From: CAYUZU01 sp964448675
GTDB lineage: Bacteria > Planctomycetota > Phycisphaerae > UBA1845 > Fen-1342
Assembly (NCBI GenBank): GCA_964448675.1
Contig: CAYUZU010000017.1
Location: 45,782-109,781, forward strand
Direction: 5' to 3'
Length of the DNA stretch: 64,000 bases
How positions within the stretch are numbered: position 1 is the stretch's first letter; each line of letters starts with the position of its first letter. Made by a program: the position numbers and the translations under genes. A model generated the notes under the pieces. That model was not told the DNA's origin. It saw only the letters and a list, made by a program, of their open reading frames with translations, and did no database searches. This document shows, one piece after another, positions 39,765 through 48,750 of the stretch.

Positions 39765-40169
39765 TCAGCCCGCCGATTCCGGCGCGCTCAGCAGATCGTC
39801 AACCGCGTGCGCCAGGTCCGCCAGGGACAGCGGCTTCTCAAAAGCGCACGACGCCCCCAGTCCACAGGCACTCTCCAGGAACAGCTTGTTCGACGGCGCA
39901 CTGATCGCGATGACCTTCACGCGCGGCTGCTCCTTGCGGATGTAGCAGATCGTCTCGATGCCGTCGCGCTCCGGCATCACGATGTCGGTGATGACCAGGT
40001 CGAACTCGTGCGTCTGCAGCGCCGCGATCGCGGCATTGCCATCCCCTGCCTCGTGGACGCTGTAGCCGTGATCCTCGAGCTTGCGCTTGAGGATGTGACG
40101 GACGGCCGCTTCGTCGTCGACCACAAGGATGCTGCGGGTGAGCATGCTGGAATCGTGTTCCGACCTCAC
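39765..40169 (-). CDS. Single-domain response regulator (receiver only)
   Basis: About 134 residues with a GTG start at 40169, six bases after AGAGGT; an in-frame ATG 24 bases later and a longer frame to 40274 are alternatives. The fold is a CheY-like receiver: ILVVDDEAAVRHILKRKL with the acidic pair, phospho-acceptor Asp in DLVITDIVMPERDG, Ser in VIAISAPS where Thr/Ser is usual, and Lys in CAFEKPLSLADL. No output domain. It may serve as a phosphorelay partner of the neighbouring hybrid kinase. Confidence 0.88.
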   Translation of the reverse strand: MRSEHDSSMLTRSILVVDDEAAVRHILKRKLEDHGYSVHEAGDGNAAIAALQTHEFDLVITDIVMPERDGIETICYIRKEQPRVKVIAISAPSNKLFLESACGLGASCAFEKPLSLADLAHAVDDLLSAPESAG

Positions 40170-40579
40170 GATGTGACCTCTAATGGCAGCCAACGCCGCC
40201 GACATGACTGAAGGCAAGGGGCATCGGGGACACTCGACACCCGGCCAGGCGGCACAGCCCCCTGCGCGGCCCAATTCACGCGCTGTGCGGCGACCTCGCC
40301 AGTCTCAAGCCCAGTACCGCGTGCATGATACCCGATTATCGGGCCAACGCGAGCCCACCGCATCCGGTTACGACGCAACGCTGTCACCGGTCACGGATCC
40401 GCCCCAACCCGTCGTGCACCGGACTACTTATCGTCACATCGCCGCGGGACGACAAGGAGATTCTTCGCGTCCTCACGGGCGGGCCGGCGGGAACGCCGCG
40501 AAGGGGGTTGAAAGCCCGATCGGGGACGACGACACTGGTATTGATCACTTTCTTCTCGGGACCTTGCGAGAGTCTCATC
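40170..40579. other. Divergent intergenic region with a 13-bp palindrome
   Basis: 410 bases between the receiver gene and the Ser/Thr kinase gene. It contains the near-perfect palindrome CCCGATTATCGGG (40331-40343; 6-bp arms around one base), which could be an operator. No clear promoter was found in either direction. Confidence 0.4.
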
Positions 40580-43500
40580 ATGTGCAGCCGAAAAGCCGAG
40601 CCGGCCCCGCGGCACGCCGATCGCGACCAGGACTGGCTGGACGCGGGGGGTACCGGTGACGACCTCACGCTGTCGTTCGACGACGAGTTGCTTGAAACGG
40701 AAGAGGCACCGCCGGTAACGCTGAGCGCCGAAACCACGGAGGCGCGCTACGAGATCGTCGAGCATATCGGACGCGGCGGGCAGGCGGACGTTTACAAGGC
40801 GATCGATCGGCGGCTGGGCCGGGTGGTGGCGCTGAAGCGCATCCGGCCGGATCGGCCGCAGACGCGTCGCGCGGTGCAGCGGTTCGTGCAGGAGGCGCGG
40901 GCGATCGCGCGCCTGAACCACTTCAATATCGTGCAGGTCTACGACATCGGCCAGGACGACGACGGCCTGTTCATCGCGATGGAGTACATCGAGGGGGAGT
41001 CGCTGGGCGTGAAGCTGCGGCGCGACGGGGCGCAATCGCTGCGCTACGCGCTCGACCTGGGACGCCAGCTGTGCCGCGCGCTGGACATCGCGCACAGTCA
41101 GGGCGTCATCCACCGTGACGTCAAGCCACGCAACATCCTGCTCAGCAAGGACGGCGTGCCCAAGCTGGTCGACTTCGGCCTGGCCTCGACCGGTAACAGC
41201 GAAGATGGCACGGCCGAGGGGGCCGGGCTGGGGACGTTGTACTACGCGGCGCCGGAGCAGTTCGCCAGCGCGCGGGGGGTGGACGCGCGGGCGGACGTGT
41301 TTGCCGTGGGGGCGACGCTGTACGAGGTGATCACCGGCCAGTCGCCGAGCCAGGTGCGCGAGTCGCTGCTGCCGGACGCCGTCCGCCCCGTGCTGCTCAA
41401 GGCGCTGGCACGCGACCGCGAAGACCGCTACGCCGCCGTCGACGAGCTGGAGCAGGCCCTGCGCAACATCGCCCTGGCCCAGGCGGCCACCGAGGCGACC
41501 AACACCACGGCGCTGCAGGTGATCCGGTGCGCGCGCTGTGGGCACGAGAACCCGGGCGCGGTCGAGTTCTGCGGCTCGTGCGGCTTCGCGCTGTCGCAGG
41601 TGCGCTCCATCGCGGCGCTGCTGGAGAGCGCCCGCGAGCAGGCGCGGCGCAACAACCTCGACGACGCCCTGCACCAGTACCAGACCGTGCTCACGATCGA
41701 TCCGCAGAACGAAACCGCCCGCGACGCGGCGGCCGACGTGCGCCGGCGACTCGACCGCATCGCCACGCTGCGCGAGCGGGCCAACCTGCGCGCGGCCGCG
41801 GGGCAGCTCCAGCATGCCGTCAAGACGTGGCAATCGGTGCTGGAGCTGCTGCCGGGCGACACCGAAGCCAAAGCACAGATCCGCAAGTGCGTCGACCAGA
41901 TCCGGGCGCGCAAGGTCGAGCAGATCATCGCCGCCGCGCGCGAGAACATCGCGCAGTTCGCGTTCGCCGCGGCGCGGGACAAGTGCGAGCAGGTGCTCAA
42001 GATCGATCGCCAGAGCCAGGAGGCGATCGCGCTGCTGAAGTTCATCAAGCGGGCGCGGCAGCCATGGCTCAAGAACCTGATTCGCGCGGGCGTCCAGGCC
42101 TATCGCCAGCAGAAGTACGAATCGGCCTACGAACGCTTCTTCAACGCCTATCACGAAGCAAAGCACTTCGCCGCCCAGAGCGACGTGCAGAAGATCCAGG
42201 AAGGGATGGAGATGTCGCGGCTCGCGCCGGCGCTGCGCGAAATCTACAACCTCGTGGCGGCGCAGTCCTTTGTCGCCGCTTTCGCGCAGCTCGACCAGCT
42301 CGACCAGCGGCACGGCTCGCGCCGCGCGAAGCAGATCCTCGCCCGTGCCCGGCGCTATGTCGACAAGCACTTCGCCCGCAAGGTGGAGCAGGAGAAGCAG
42401 GAAGCCGACCTGGCCGCCCGCGCGCGGCGCCGCAAGCGCCGGCGGCGACTGCTGACGGCCGGCGCCAGCGTGGTCGTGCTGGTGCTGCTGGTTCTTGGCG
42501 GCATGGCGCTGCAGCAGCGCGGCGCGCGCGCCGCGCTGGCGGACGAGATCCGCACCGCCCACCAGGCCGGCGACCTGAACGCCACTCTCGCCAAGCTGGA
42601 GCGCTTCACCGACCTGGGCGGCAATTACGGCGCGGTGGCATCCGTTTGTGACGACCTGCGCGACAAACAGCTCGGCGCGTGGCTGCGCGCCAACCGCGTC
42701 GCCGAGGCCAAGTACTGCGCCGGAATCCTGGCCCGGCTCGGTACCGGCGGCGAACCGGGCGCGATTCTCTTCGGCGTGGCCGAAGACAGCTTCACGGAGA
42801 ATTACCGGGCGCAGCGCTGGCCGGCGGTATTCGCGTCGCTCGGCCTGATGGCAACGCATCGCCCCGCCAGCGTCGACGACGAGCAGGTGGCCCGGCGCGT
42901 GCGTGCGGTGCTGGACAGCTTCGTCGAAACGCCGGCGGACATCTCCAAGGGCGCGCCGCACTGGGAGTCGCTCCAGGCCTCGCTGGACGAGAGTTTCGCG
43001 TCGGACCGGCCCCTGTGGCACCTGCTGCGCCCGGAAGACCACCAGCGGCTGATGCTGGCGCGGCTGCGGCTGGCCCTGCTGGCTGGCGACGGCGGCCGCT
43101 GCAAGGTCCTGCGGCAGCAAGTCGACAAGGACGATGCGTCACAGCCGGGAACGGCCCTGGTCACCGCACACGCCGAAGGGATCATCAATGAGGTCCGGGC
43201 CCGGTGTCAGACGGCCGAGGACATCCCCAAGGGCGAGCAGGCGCTGGAGACTTGCGCACGGCTGGTGGAGGATCGGGCGGTGATGCGGCCGGGCTGGGCG
43301 TGGTTGACCGACAAGGCGCTCGAGCACGAGCGGTGGGAGGAAGCCTGGCGCTTTGCCGCCAAGATGGATGAGGGGTTGGAAGGCGACGAGCGCCCGGGGG
43401 GCGCGCGCATCGCGAACGCGTGCGCGGCACTCAAGGAAGCCGCCCGGGAAGACCTCGACGAGCGGGCCTACGACCAGGCACGTGCGAAGCTGCGGGCCAT

Positions 43501-44038
43501 CCTGTGCCTGGCCAACAACAACCTCTGCCGCGCCGCCGAGAGCACCATCCACACGTACATGTACCAGATCGGCCGGCGCAACCACTGGTCCGACGGTCGC
43601 GACCTCGTCGTCGAGCTCGAGGAGGCCGCGCCGGGCTGCGCGGCGGCCCGGCTGGCGTTCGAACGGCTGTTCATCCAGGCGCGCGGAGAGCGCAAGACCG
43701 ATGTGATCCGGGAACTGGTGGTCGAGCTCAAGTCCTCATCGGCGAGCCGCCGCAACGCCGAGCGGTATCTCGACGACAACCTCGGCGCACTGCTGGATGA
43801 TGCCTGCAAGACGATGGAGCACGGCGAAGACTGGGCACGGGCCAACGTGGTCGACACGCTGATCGAGCTCGTGCCGCTGCTGGAGATCGCCAATCATCGC
43901 GGGCGGCGCTTTTGCAGCCAGCAGCGCAGCAAACTGTCCGAGGAGCTTTCGGAGGCCTACGAGCTCGCCGACGGCGAAGCGGCTCGTGAGCGTATCAAGA
44001 AGCTGGCACGATTGCTCGGCGTCGGCGTGCGCACCTGA
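40580..44038 (+). CDS. Large Ser/Thr protein kinase with zinc ribbon, TPR region and membrane helix
   Basis: 1152 residues from the ATG at 40580; the upstream part of the frame is not protein-like. The kinase domain spans about residues 55-300: GRGGQADVYKA (P-loop), VALKRI (ATP Lys), HRDVKPRNIL catalytic loop, DFGLAS magnesium loop and AAPEQF. A CARCGHENPGAVEFCGSC zinc ribbon follows at about 316-333, then helical repeats with TPR spacing (about 345-610). One transmembrane helix (about 628-648) leads to a long exported C-terminal region of alpha-helical repeats (about 655-1150). This is a typical planctomycete Hanks-type kinase; its substrate and stimulus are unknown. Confidence 0.88.
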   Translation: MCSRKAEPAPRHADRDQDWLDAGGTGDDLTLSFDDELLETEEAPPVTLSAETTEARYEIVEHIGRGGQADVYKAIDRRLGRVVALKRIRPDRPQTRRAVQRFVQEARAIARLNHFNIVQVYDIGQDDDGLFIAMEYIEGESLGVKLRRDGAQSLRYALDLGRQLCRALDIAHSQGVIHRDVKPRNILLSKDGVPKLVDFGLASTGNSEDGTAEGAGLGTLYYAAPEQFASARGVDARADVFAVGATLYEVITGQSPSQVRESLLPDAVRPVLLKALARDREDRYAAVDELEQALRNIALAQAATEATNTTALQVIRCARCGHENPGAVEFCGSCGFALSQVRSIAALLESAREQARRNNLDDALHQYQTVLTIDPQNETARDAAADVRRRLDRIATLRERANLRAAAGQLQHAVKTWQSVLELLPGDTEAKAQIRKCVDQIRARKVEQIIAAARENIAQFAFAAARDKCEQVLKIDRQSQEAIALLKFIKRARQPWLKNLIRAGVQAYRQQKYESAYERFFNAYHEAKHFAAQSDVQKIQEGMEMSRLAPALREIYNLVAAQSFVAAFAQLDQLDQRHGSRRAKQILARARRYVDKHFARKVEQEKQEADLAARARRRKRRRRLLTAGASVVVLVLLVLGGMALQQRGARAALADEIRTAHQAGDLNATLAKLERFTDLGGNYGAVASVCDDLRDKQLGAWLRANRVAEAKYCAGILARLGTGGEPGAILFGVAEDSFTENYRAQRWPAVFASLGLMATHRPASVDDEQVARRVRAVLDSFVETPADISKGAPHWESLQASLDESFASDRPLWHLLRPEDHQRLMLARLRLALLAGDGGRCKVLRQQVDKDDASQPGTALVTAHAEGIINEVRARCQTAEDIPKGEQALETCARLVEDRAVMRPGWAWLTDKALEHERWEEAWRFAAKMDEGLEGDERPGGARIANACAALKEAAREDLDERAYDQARAKLRAILCLANNNLCRAAESTIHTYMYQIGRRNHWSDGRDLVVELEEAAPGCAAARLAFERLFIQARGERKTDVIRELVVELKSSSASRRNAERYLDDNLGALLDDACKTMEHGEDWARANVVDTLIELVPLLEIANHRGRRFCSQQRSKLSEELSEAYELADGEAARERIKKLARLLGVGVRT

Positions 44039-44090
44039 CGCAACGGGACGGGCGGCCGGCGTGACGCCAGCGCCATTCCGGCCCGGCGGC

Positions 44091-45125
44091 TCAGGTGGTC
44101 GCGGACGTCGGCTCGGCTTCGCCTTCCTCCGGCGTCGGCGTCGTCTCGTCGTCCGCTTCCTTTACGTCCTGCATCTCCGGCGGGAGGGGAATGTCTGATC
44201 CGGGTGCCAGCGCCGCGCACACGGAGACCACCTCGCCGCCGACCGCACGGTAGCCGGAAACGCCCTCGAGCGGCTCGAGCACCTCGGGATTCGTCGCGAC
44301 GACGCTGACGAGAAACTCCTGCACCTGGCACGCCGTCGCCTCGTCGAGCCGGGGCGAGGCGATCACCAGCCGCGTCGGCAACGCCACGGTCCGGGCGACG
44401 ATCCGCAGCTCTTCGCGGCCGGGATCCCCGTCGGCACTGCTCTTCTCGTCCAGCGCTTCCCATTCGGCTTCGTCAATGAAACCGGCGTCGGCGCTGCCGG
44501 CGAGCACCGCCTGGGCCACCGAGCGCCCGCTGGGCATGTGCCGCAGCGATCCCGGCACCGGCAGGCCGTCGAGCGCGAGATCGGTCGGCTCGAGGCCGGC
44601 ATCGGCCAGCAGCCGCAGGGCGGCATGATGCGTGCGGGCGTCGTCATGTTGCCCGAACGCGACGGTCTTGCCGCGCAGTTCGGCGACGTCGTGCACGTCG
44701 GAGCGCAGCGGCACCACGAGCAGGGCGCTGCGCACGAGGCGGCCCTGCTCGTCCTCGGGGGCGGCGAGCACTTTGCACGCCATGCTCTCCGAGAGACGCG
44801 CATACTGCGTGGGTGTGACGATCGCCACGCTGTACCAGCCGCTCTTGAGACCACTCTCGGCCTGGAAGGCGAAGCACTGGTCGACCGCGACGGGCCGGTC
44901 GAGCTTGTCGGACATGACCCGCTGCAGGGCGGCGTAATTGGGGAAAGGATTCAGCGCCTGGACCGCCGCGCCGGGCTTGCCGTCGATGACGAGCGCGGTC
45001 GCGAGGGGCTTCTTCGAGAGGCCGATGGCGCTCAGGCCGTGGCGCGTGGTGGACTCGCAGCCGGTGAGCACCACGACAGCCGAAACAACCAGGAAGCTCC
45101 GCACAAGGTCGTTCGTTCGCCGCAT
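44091..45125 (-). CDS. PhnD-like phosphate/phosphonate-type substrate-binding lipoprotein
   Basis: 344 residues from the start at 45125, preceded by AAGGAG. Lipobox VLTGC (Cys23). The body has the layout of type-II periplasmic binding proteins of the PhnD group: ALNPFPNYAALQRVMSDKL near residue 60, VAELRGKTVAFGQHDD in the middle, and AVLAGSADAGFIDEAEW at about 214, where PhnD proteins have the GxxDAxxV ligand loop. An acidic tail (about 315-344) is added. No transport ATPase or permease is nearby, so it may be a sensor or an orphan binding protein. It lies 25 bases after the PyrK-like gene, probably one operon. Confidence 0.75.
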   Translation of the reverse strand: MRRTNDLVRSFLVVSAVVVLTGCESTTRHGLSAIGLSKKPLATALVIDGKPGAAVQALNPFPNYAALQRVMSDKLDRPVAVDQCFAFQAESGLKSGWYSVAIVTPTQYARLSESMACKVLAAPEDEQGRLVRSALLVVPLRSDVHDVAELRGKTVAFGQHDDARTHHAALRLLADAGLEPTDLALDGLPVPGSLRHMPSGRSVAQAVLAGSADAGFIDEAEWEALDEKSSADGDPGREELRIVARTVALPTRLVIASPRLDEATACQVQEFLVSVVATNPEVLEPLEGVSGYRAVGGEVVSVCAALAPGSDIPLPPEMQDVKEADDETTPTPEEGEAEPTSATT

Positions 45126-45150
45126 GTCGAAAACTCCTTCGCCGCGCAAG

Positions 45151-46125
45151 TCATGCGCTCGCATCCGTACCGTAGTCGAGCAGCGCGTCACGCTCGAAGA
45201 CGGGACCGTCCTGACAAGCCAGTTTCCACGTCCAGCCGTCCGGGGCCTGCGCATCACGCTGCTTCACGACGCAGGACAGGCACGTGCCCAAGCCACAGCC
45301 CATCTGCCGCTCGATACAGAGCTGGCACGCAAGGCCCAGCTCACGCGTCAGCCCCGCGACGGCCTTTAACATTCCATCGGGCCCACAGGCCAACACGGTT
45401 GCGTCGAGTTTGGCAGCCGACCGGCCGGCGTGCCAGCGTCGCAGGCCGTCGGTCACCAACCCGCGCAGCCCGAGCGAGCCATCGTCACTGGTCACGATCG
45501 CAGGAAACGGCGCCGCGGCCGGCAAGGCCAGGCAGGACAGGGGGCCCCCCGCCGGGTCGGGCTCGCCGACCAGCGGGACAGGGAAGAGATCACGAGCACG
45601 GGCGCCGACGATGAGCGTGACGTCCTCTTGCCCGGTTTCGAAAAGCCGCCGCGCCAGGAACAGCAGCGGGGGAATCCCGACGCCGCCGCCCACCAGGACC
45701 CGCGGTCGGCGTGCTTTCAGATCACCGAAACCGCGCCCAAGCGGCCCGGTGATGTTCAGCGTGTCACCCGGCTGGAGCCGATCGAGCCAGCGGGTCCCAA
45801 CGCCGATGGCATGTGAAAGCACGCACAGGTGGGTGCGCCCCGCCGAATCAACCCATTGGTCCGCAATGCTGAATGGCCGGCGCAGGTAGGCCCGCGGGAC
45901 CAGGACATCGGGATTCGAAAGGGACGGAAATCCGTCTTCCGGCCAGTCGGCGGCGGCGTCGGGGTTGTCCTCGGGGTCGTGGCAAAGCAGTTGGAGGAAC
46001 TGGCCGGGGTCGGCCGGCGGGAAGTCGGCGACGGTCACTTCGATCCAGACATGGTCGCGGCACGGTTCATCGCGCCGCACGACGCGCGCATCCGCTGAAC
46101 ATCGCGTTGTTGCAGCCGCACACAT
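45151..46125 (-). CDS. pyrK: PyrK-like dihydroorotate dehydrogenase electron-transfer subunit
   Basis: 324 residues from the ATG at 46125. FAD domain with PRAYLRRPFSIAD (RxxS motif), NAD domain with VLVGGGVGIPPLLFLARRL (about residues 144-162), and the C-terminal 2Fe-2S motif CIERQMGCGLGTCLSCVV followed by a fourth Cys in LACQDGP. In class 1B dihydroorotate dehydrogenases this subunit takes electrons from PyrD to NAD. No pyrD lies in the window, so the subunit may work with a distant PyrD or be another flavin oxidoreductase of this family. A structured RNA (46256-46362) lies upstream. Confidence 0.83.
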   Translation of the reverse strand: MCAAATTRCSADARVVRRDEPCRDHVWIEVTVADFPPADPGQFLQLLCHDPEDNPDAAADWPEDGFPSLSNPDVLVPRAYLRRPFSIADQWVDSAGRTHLCVLSHAIGVGTRWLDRLQPGDTLNITGPLGRGFGDLKARRPRVLVGGGVGIPPLLFLARRLFETGQEDVTLIVGARARDLFPVPLVGEPDPAGGPLSCLALPAAAPFPAIVTSDDGSLGLRGLVTDGLRRWHAGRSAAKLDATVLACGPDGMLKAVAGLTRELGLACQLCIERQMGCGLGTCLSCVVKQRDAQAPDGWTWKLACQDGPVFERDALLDYGTDASA

Positions 46126-46255
46126 TGCCGATTGTCCTTGCGCTCGAGCCGTCCGACGTGGCTTCGTTGACGGCCCCCGATTGTACCATGAATTCAGCGG
46201 GAACAGGGCTCGCGGACGCAGAAGAACCTGCCGCACGTCACGGCGCCGGCAGCCC

Positions 46256-46297
46256 AAAAAAACTTCCGGGTCCGAACCTGATGGTCGAACCCGGAAG
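46256..46297 (-). terminator. Intrinsic terminator of the structured RNA
   Basis: On the minus strand CTTCCGGGT (46297-46289) pairs perfectly with ACCCGGAAG (46271-46263), the loop continues with further pairs, and seven T follow (46262-46256). Confidence 0.8.
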
Positions 46298-46362
46298 CGC
46301 GCCACGGCTAGAACAGCCGCAATATCAGATAGATCATGGCGGGAGGCCGAAGCCTCCAGGCA
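46256..46362 (-). ncRNA. Structured RNA (small RNA or attenuator leader) with a nine-codon ORF
   Basis: About 107 nt between a near-consensus minus-strand promoter (46369-46397) and a strong intrinsic terminator. Seen structures, in RNA order: GGAGGC-UUCG-GCCUCC hairpin (46357-46342); a short ORF from ATG 46337 to TAG 46308 encoding MIYLILRLF; a hairpin CGGCT-GTTCT-AGCCG overlapping the end of that ORF; an enclosing stem CGCCATG/CGTGGCG that would hide the ORF start codon; and the terminator hairpin. The pyrK start lies about 130 bases downstream of the terminator, so the element may be an attenuator of pyrK-phnD or an independent small RNA. RNA boundaries are inferred. Confidence 0.55.
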
Positions 46363-46368
46363 CCCCGG

Positions 46369-46397
46369 ACTATATCAGATTGGTCGCGCGGTGTCTA
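46369..46397 (-). promoter_or_regulatory. Promoter of the structured RNA / pyrK leader
   Basis: Minus strand TAGACA (46397-46392), exactly 17 bases, TATAGT (46374-46369); each hexamer differs from consensus at one position. The predicted RNA start is near 46362. Confidence 0.65.
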
Positions 46398-46628
46398 CAA
46401 ATTGCTCCCGATTTGGCCGAGGGGGAAGAAATCACATAAGTGTCTGACAAAAAACAACTTGCGAACGCGCCAAAACAGCCCGATCGCGGCCGGCAGTCGC
46501 TCCGGGATCGCTCACGATCGCCCGCCGCGGGCACCGCCCGGGTACCATGGACCGGCGGTCGGATTTCCGGCGGCCGCAGCGTACACGCTGCGCCAAAACG
46601 CGCGGTTCTTTGTGCGGTGTCAGCGCCC

Positions 46629-47039
46629 ATGAACAAGCCCATTCACGAAGTCGCCATCGCCATTGTGCGTCACGACGGCGCCTGGCTGGTGGCCCGACGC
46701 AACAGCGCTGCACACCTCGGCGGCCTCTGGGAGTTTCCGGGCGGTAAGCTGCTCGCCGGTGAAACGCCTGCGGACGCCGCGCGCCGCGAGCTGCAAGAGG
46801 AATGCGACGTCACGGCCGACGTGGCGCATGTGCTGCACACCTTCGGCAGTGAACATTCGGATCGAGTCGTGCGAATCACGCCGGTGATTTGTCGCTGGCG
46901 GGCCGGCACGCCCCAGCCGTTGGGCAACGACGAGTGCCGCTGGGTCACGACTGACGAGCTATTGCGCCTGCCGATGCCGCCGATCAACGCGGCCATCATC
47001 GCCGCGGTGCGCTCCGAGCCATCCGATTTCACCGCCTGA
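46629..47039 (+). CDS. mutT: MutT-type Nudix hydrolase (8-oxo-dGTP diphosphatase)
   Basis: 136 residues. It would hydrolyse oxidised purine nucleoside triphosphates to prevent mutation. The Nudix box is complete: GGKLLAGETPADAARRELQE followed by EC (about residues 38-59), with Cys where Leu or Thr is frequent. LARRNSAAHLGGLWEFPGGK upstream of it is typical of MutT-like enzymes. A longer frame exists upstream but lacks family similarity. It stands alone between divergent and convergent genes. Confidence 0.87.
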   Translation: MNKPIHEVAIAIVRHDGAWLVARRNSAAHLGGLWEFPGGKLLAGETPADAARRELQEECDVTADVAHVLHTFGSEHSDRVVRITPVICRWRAGTPQPLGNDECRWVTTDELLRLPMPPINAAIIAAVRSEPSDFTA

Positions 47040-47065
47040 GTGGCGTGCCCCCGCCGGCGTCCCGA

Positions 47066-48688
47066 TCAGCGCTCGCCTTCGCGCCAAGCCGCGAGTTCGC
47101 TGTCGAGCACCTGCGCCTCGGGCAGTTCGAGCGCCCGGGCGATATCAAGCGCCATTTGCAGCCGCTTGGCCGCCGCCGCGTGATCGCCGAGCGCCTTCTG
47201 CGAGTAGGCCATGCCGCGCAGGCACACCAGCTGGTTGGGCAAGTCCGTCGATGCGAGGCCCTCGTAGGCCTGCTTGAACTCCGCCAGAGCCTCGGCGGGC
47301 TGCTCCATGGCATGAAACACACTCGCGATCGCGATGCGCACGCGCGGCTTGACATCCTCCTCCGCCAGTGCGAGGCACTGCTGCATGGCCTCGACCGCCG
47401 CGGCCCAGTGCTGCCGCTGTCGATAGCATTGCCCCAGGTACAGCCACGCGCTGGCCTGGTGCCCGCGCGAGTCCAGTTGCCGCGCCATGTCCAGTGTGCG
47501 CTTGTGCAGTGCGATCGCTGCTTCGGCATCGCCAAGCTGATCGCAGATCATCGCCAGCTTGCTGGCGGCCGGGATCGCCCCGAGCAGGTCGTTGCGGGCC
47601 ACAAGGAGATCAAACAGCCGCTGCTGCGTCTCGCGCGCCGCCCGCAGGTGTGCCTGCTGACCCGCGACACGCCCGTCGCGCCCCTGCGTCTCGCCGGCCG
47701 GGTCGCGCCAGCCGACGTGCACATCCGCAATCCACGACAGCGCCGTCTGCTCGGCGTGCGGATCCGCGGCTGTGCGTGCCAGCGTCAGGGCCGACTCGGC
47801 ACGCGTCAACGCCGCCTGCGAGGCCCCACGCGCCTGCGCCAGCATGCTGAGCGACAGCTCCGCACTCGACCGATCCAGTGCATCCTCGTCCTTGCGGGCG
47901 AGATCGCTGAGCACGCGCAGGCGACTTGCGGCGGCACTGGCGCCGCGGCGACCGAGCTGCATCTCGAGCTGTGCGAGCAGCCCGAGCGCGGGCCGATAGC
48001 GCTTGTCGCTGTCCACCGCCTGCAGGGCGTAGCGCATCGCGTCCTTCATGTTGTTGTCACGCGCCGCCGTCGTCGCCCGCGCAAAGTACTCCACGGCACT
48101 GACCGAATCGCTCGGCGAACCGAAGCGGGTCGCAACTTCCTGCTCCGACAGTGCTGCGCCGGGGAATCGCGCGGTCACCAGGACGGTGGCGGCGTTGAGC
48201 GTCGCGAACAGGCGGTCCGCCGACGGCGCCATGCGGACGGTGTCCGCCGACTTCGCCCCGAGCGACCGCAGCGCCAGCTTCAGGCTCATCTCCGCCGCGT
48301 GCCCGCGACACTCACCCTCCAGCAGGTAGTCGGCGCCGAGCGCCGCGGCCGCCCGCGCCAGCGGAACGTCGTCGGGCTTGCCGGCGCCGGCGAGCTCCTG
48401 CCGCGCCTGGTGCAGGCGAATCGTGGGGATAGCGCACACCCCGGGCACCCGCCGCAGCCGCCGCGTGAGCACCTCCGACACAGCCGTCCCGATCCAGGCG
48501 TCGCGCGGATCGCCGTCCGCCGCCGGCTCGATCGGCGCCACCGCAATGGTCGGGCGATCGTCGACCGGCTTCGCCGACGGATCATCAGCCCCCGACGCCG
48601 CAACGGCACCGCCCAGCAGCACGAAGACAAGCCCCAGCGCGGCGGGCCGCCGCCCGCGGCAGTCGTCGCTCAGTGGTCCAGACATCAC
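47066..48688 (-). CDS. Exported FlgO/CsgG-like plus TPR repeat protein
   Basis: 540 residues with a GTG start at 48688 behind AGGAG (an ATG follows directly). Signal peptide residues 15-35. Residues 45-150 look like a FlgO/TolB-like domain (RPTIAVAPIEPAADG, GTAVSEVLTRRLRRVPGVCA, AAALGADYLLEGECRG), recalling the middle domain of the gene at 9219. From about residue 210 there are tetratricopeptide repeats (about eight; e.g. ASAWLYLGQCYRQRQHWAAA). It is probably periplasmic or outer-membrane associated, last gene of a minus-strand operon that begins with the DnaJ-like gene. Confidence 0.7.
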   Translation of the reverse strand: MMSGPLSDDCRGRRPAALGLVFVLLGGAVAASGADDPSAKPVDDRPTIAVAPIEPAADGDPRDAWIGTAVSEVLTRRLRRVPGVCAIPTIRLHQARQELAGAGKPDDVPLARAAAALGADYLLEGECRGHAAEMSLKLALRSLGAKSADTVRMAPSADRLFATLNAATVLVTARFPGAALSEQEVATRFGSPSDSVSAVEYFARATTAARDNNMKDAMRYALQAVDSDKRYRPALGLLAQLEMQLGRRGASAAASRLRVLSDLARKDEDALDRSSAELSLSMLAQARGASQAALTRAESALTLARTAADPHAEQTALSWIADVHVGWRDPAGETQGRDGRVAGQQAHLRAARETQQRLFDLLVARNDLLGAIPAASKLAMICDQLGDAEAAIALHKRTLDMARQLDSRGHQASAWLYLGQCYRQRQHWAAAVEAMQQCLALAEEDVKPRVRIAIASVFHAMEQPAEALAEFKQAYEGLASTDLPNQLVCLRGMAYSQKALGDHAAAAKRLQMALDIARALELPEAQVLDSELAAWREGER

Positions 48689-48750
48689 GTCTCGCTCCTA
48701 TGGTGGCTGATCGCGCCCGTGTTCGCAGGCGCAGAATCTCACAGAGCAGG

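Noticed and set aside
40424..43120. 898-codon minus-strand frame opposite the Ser/Thr kinase gene
   Set aside because: Antisense of a gene with complete kinase motifs; no similarity and no start signals.
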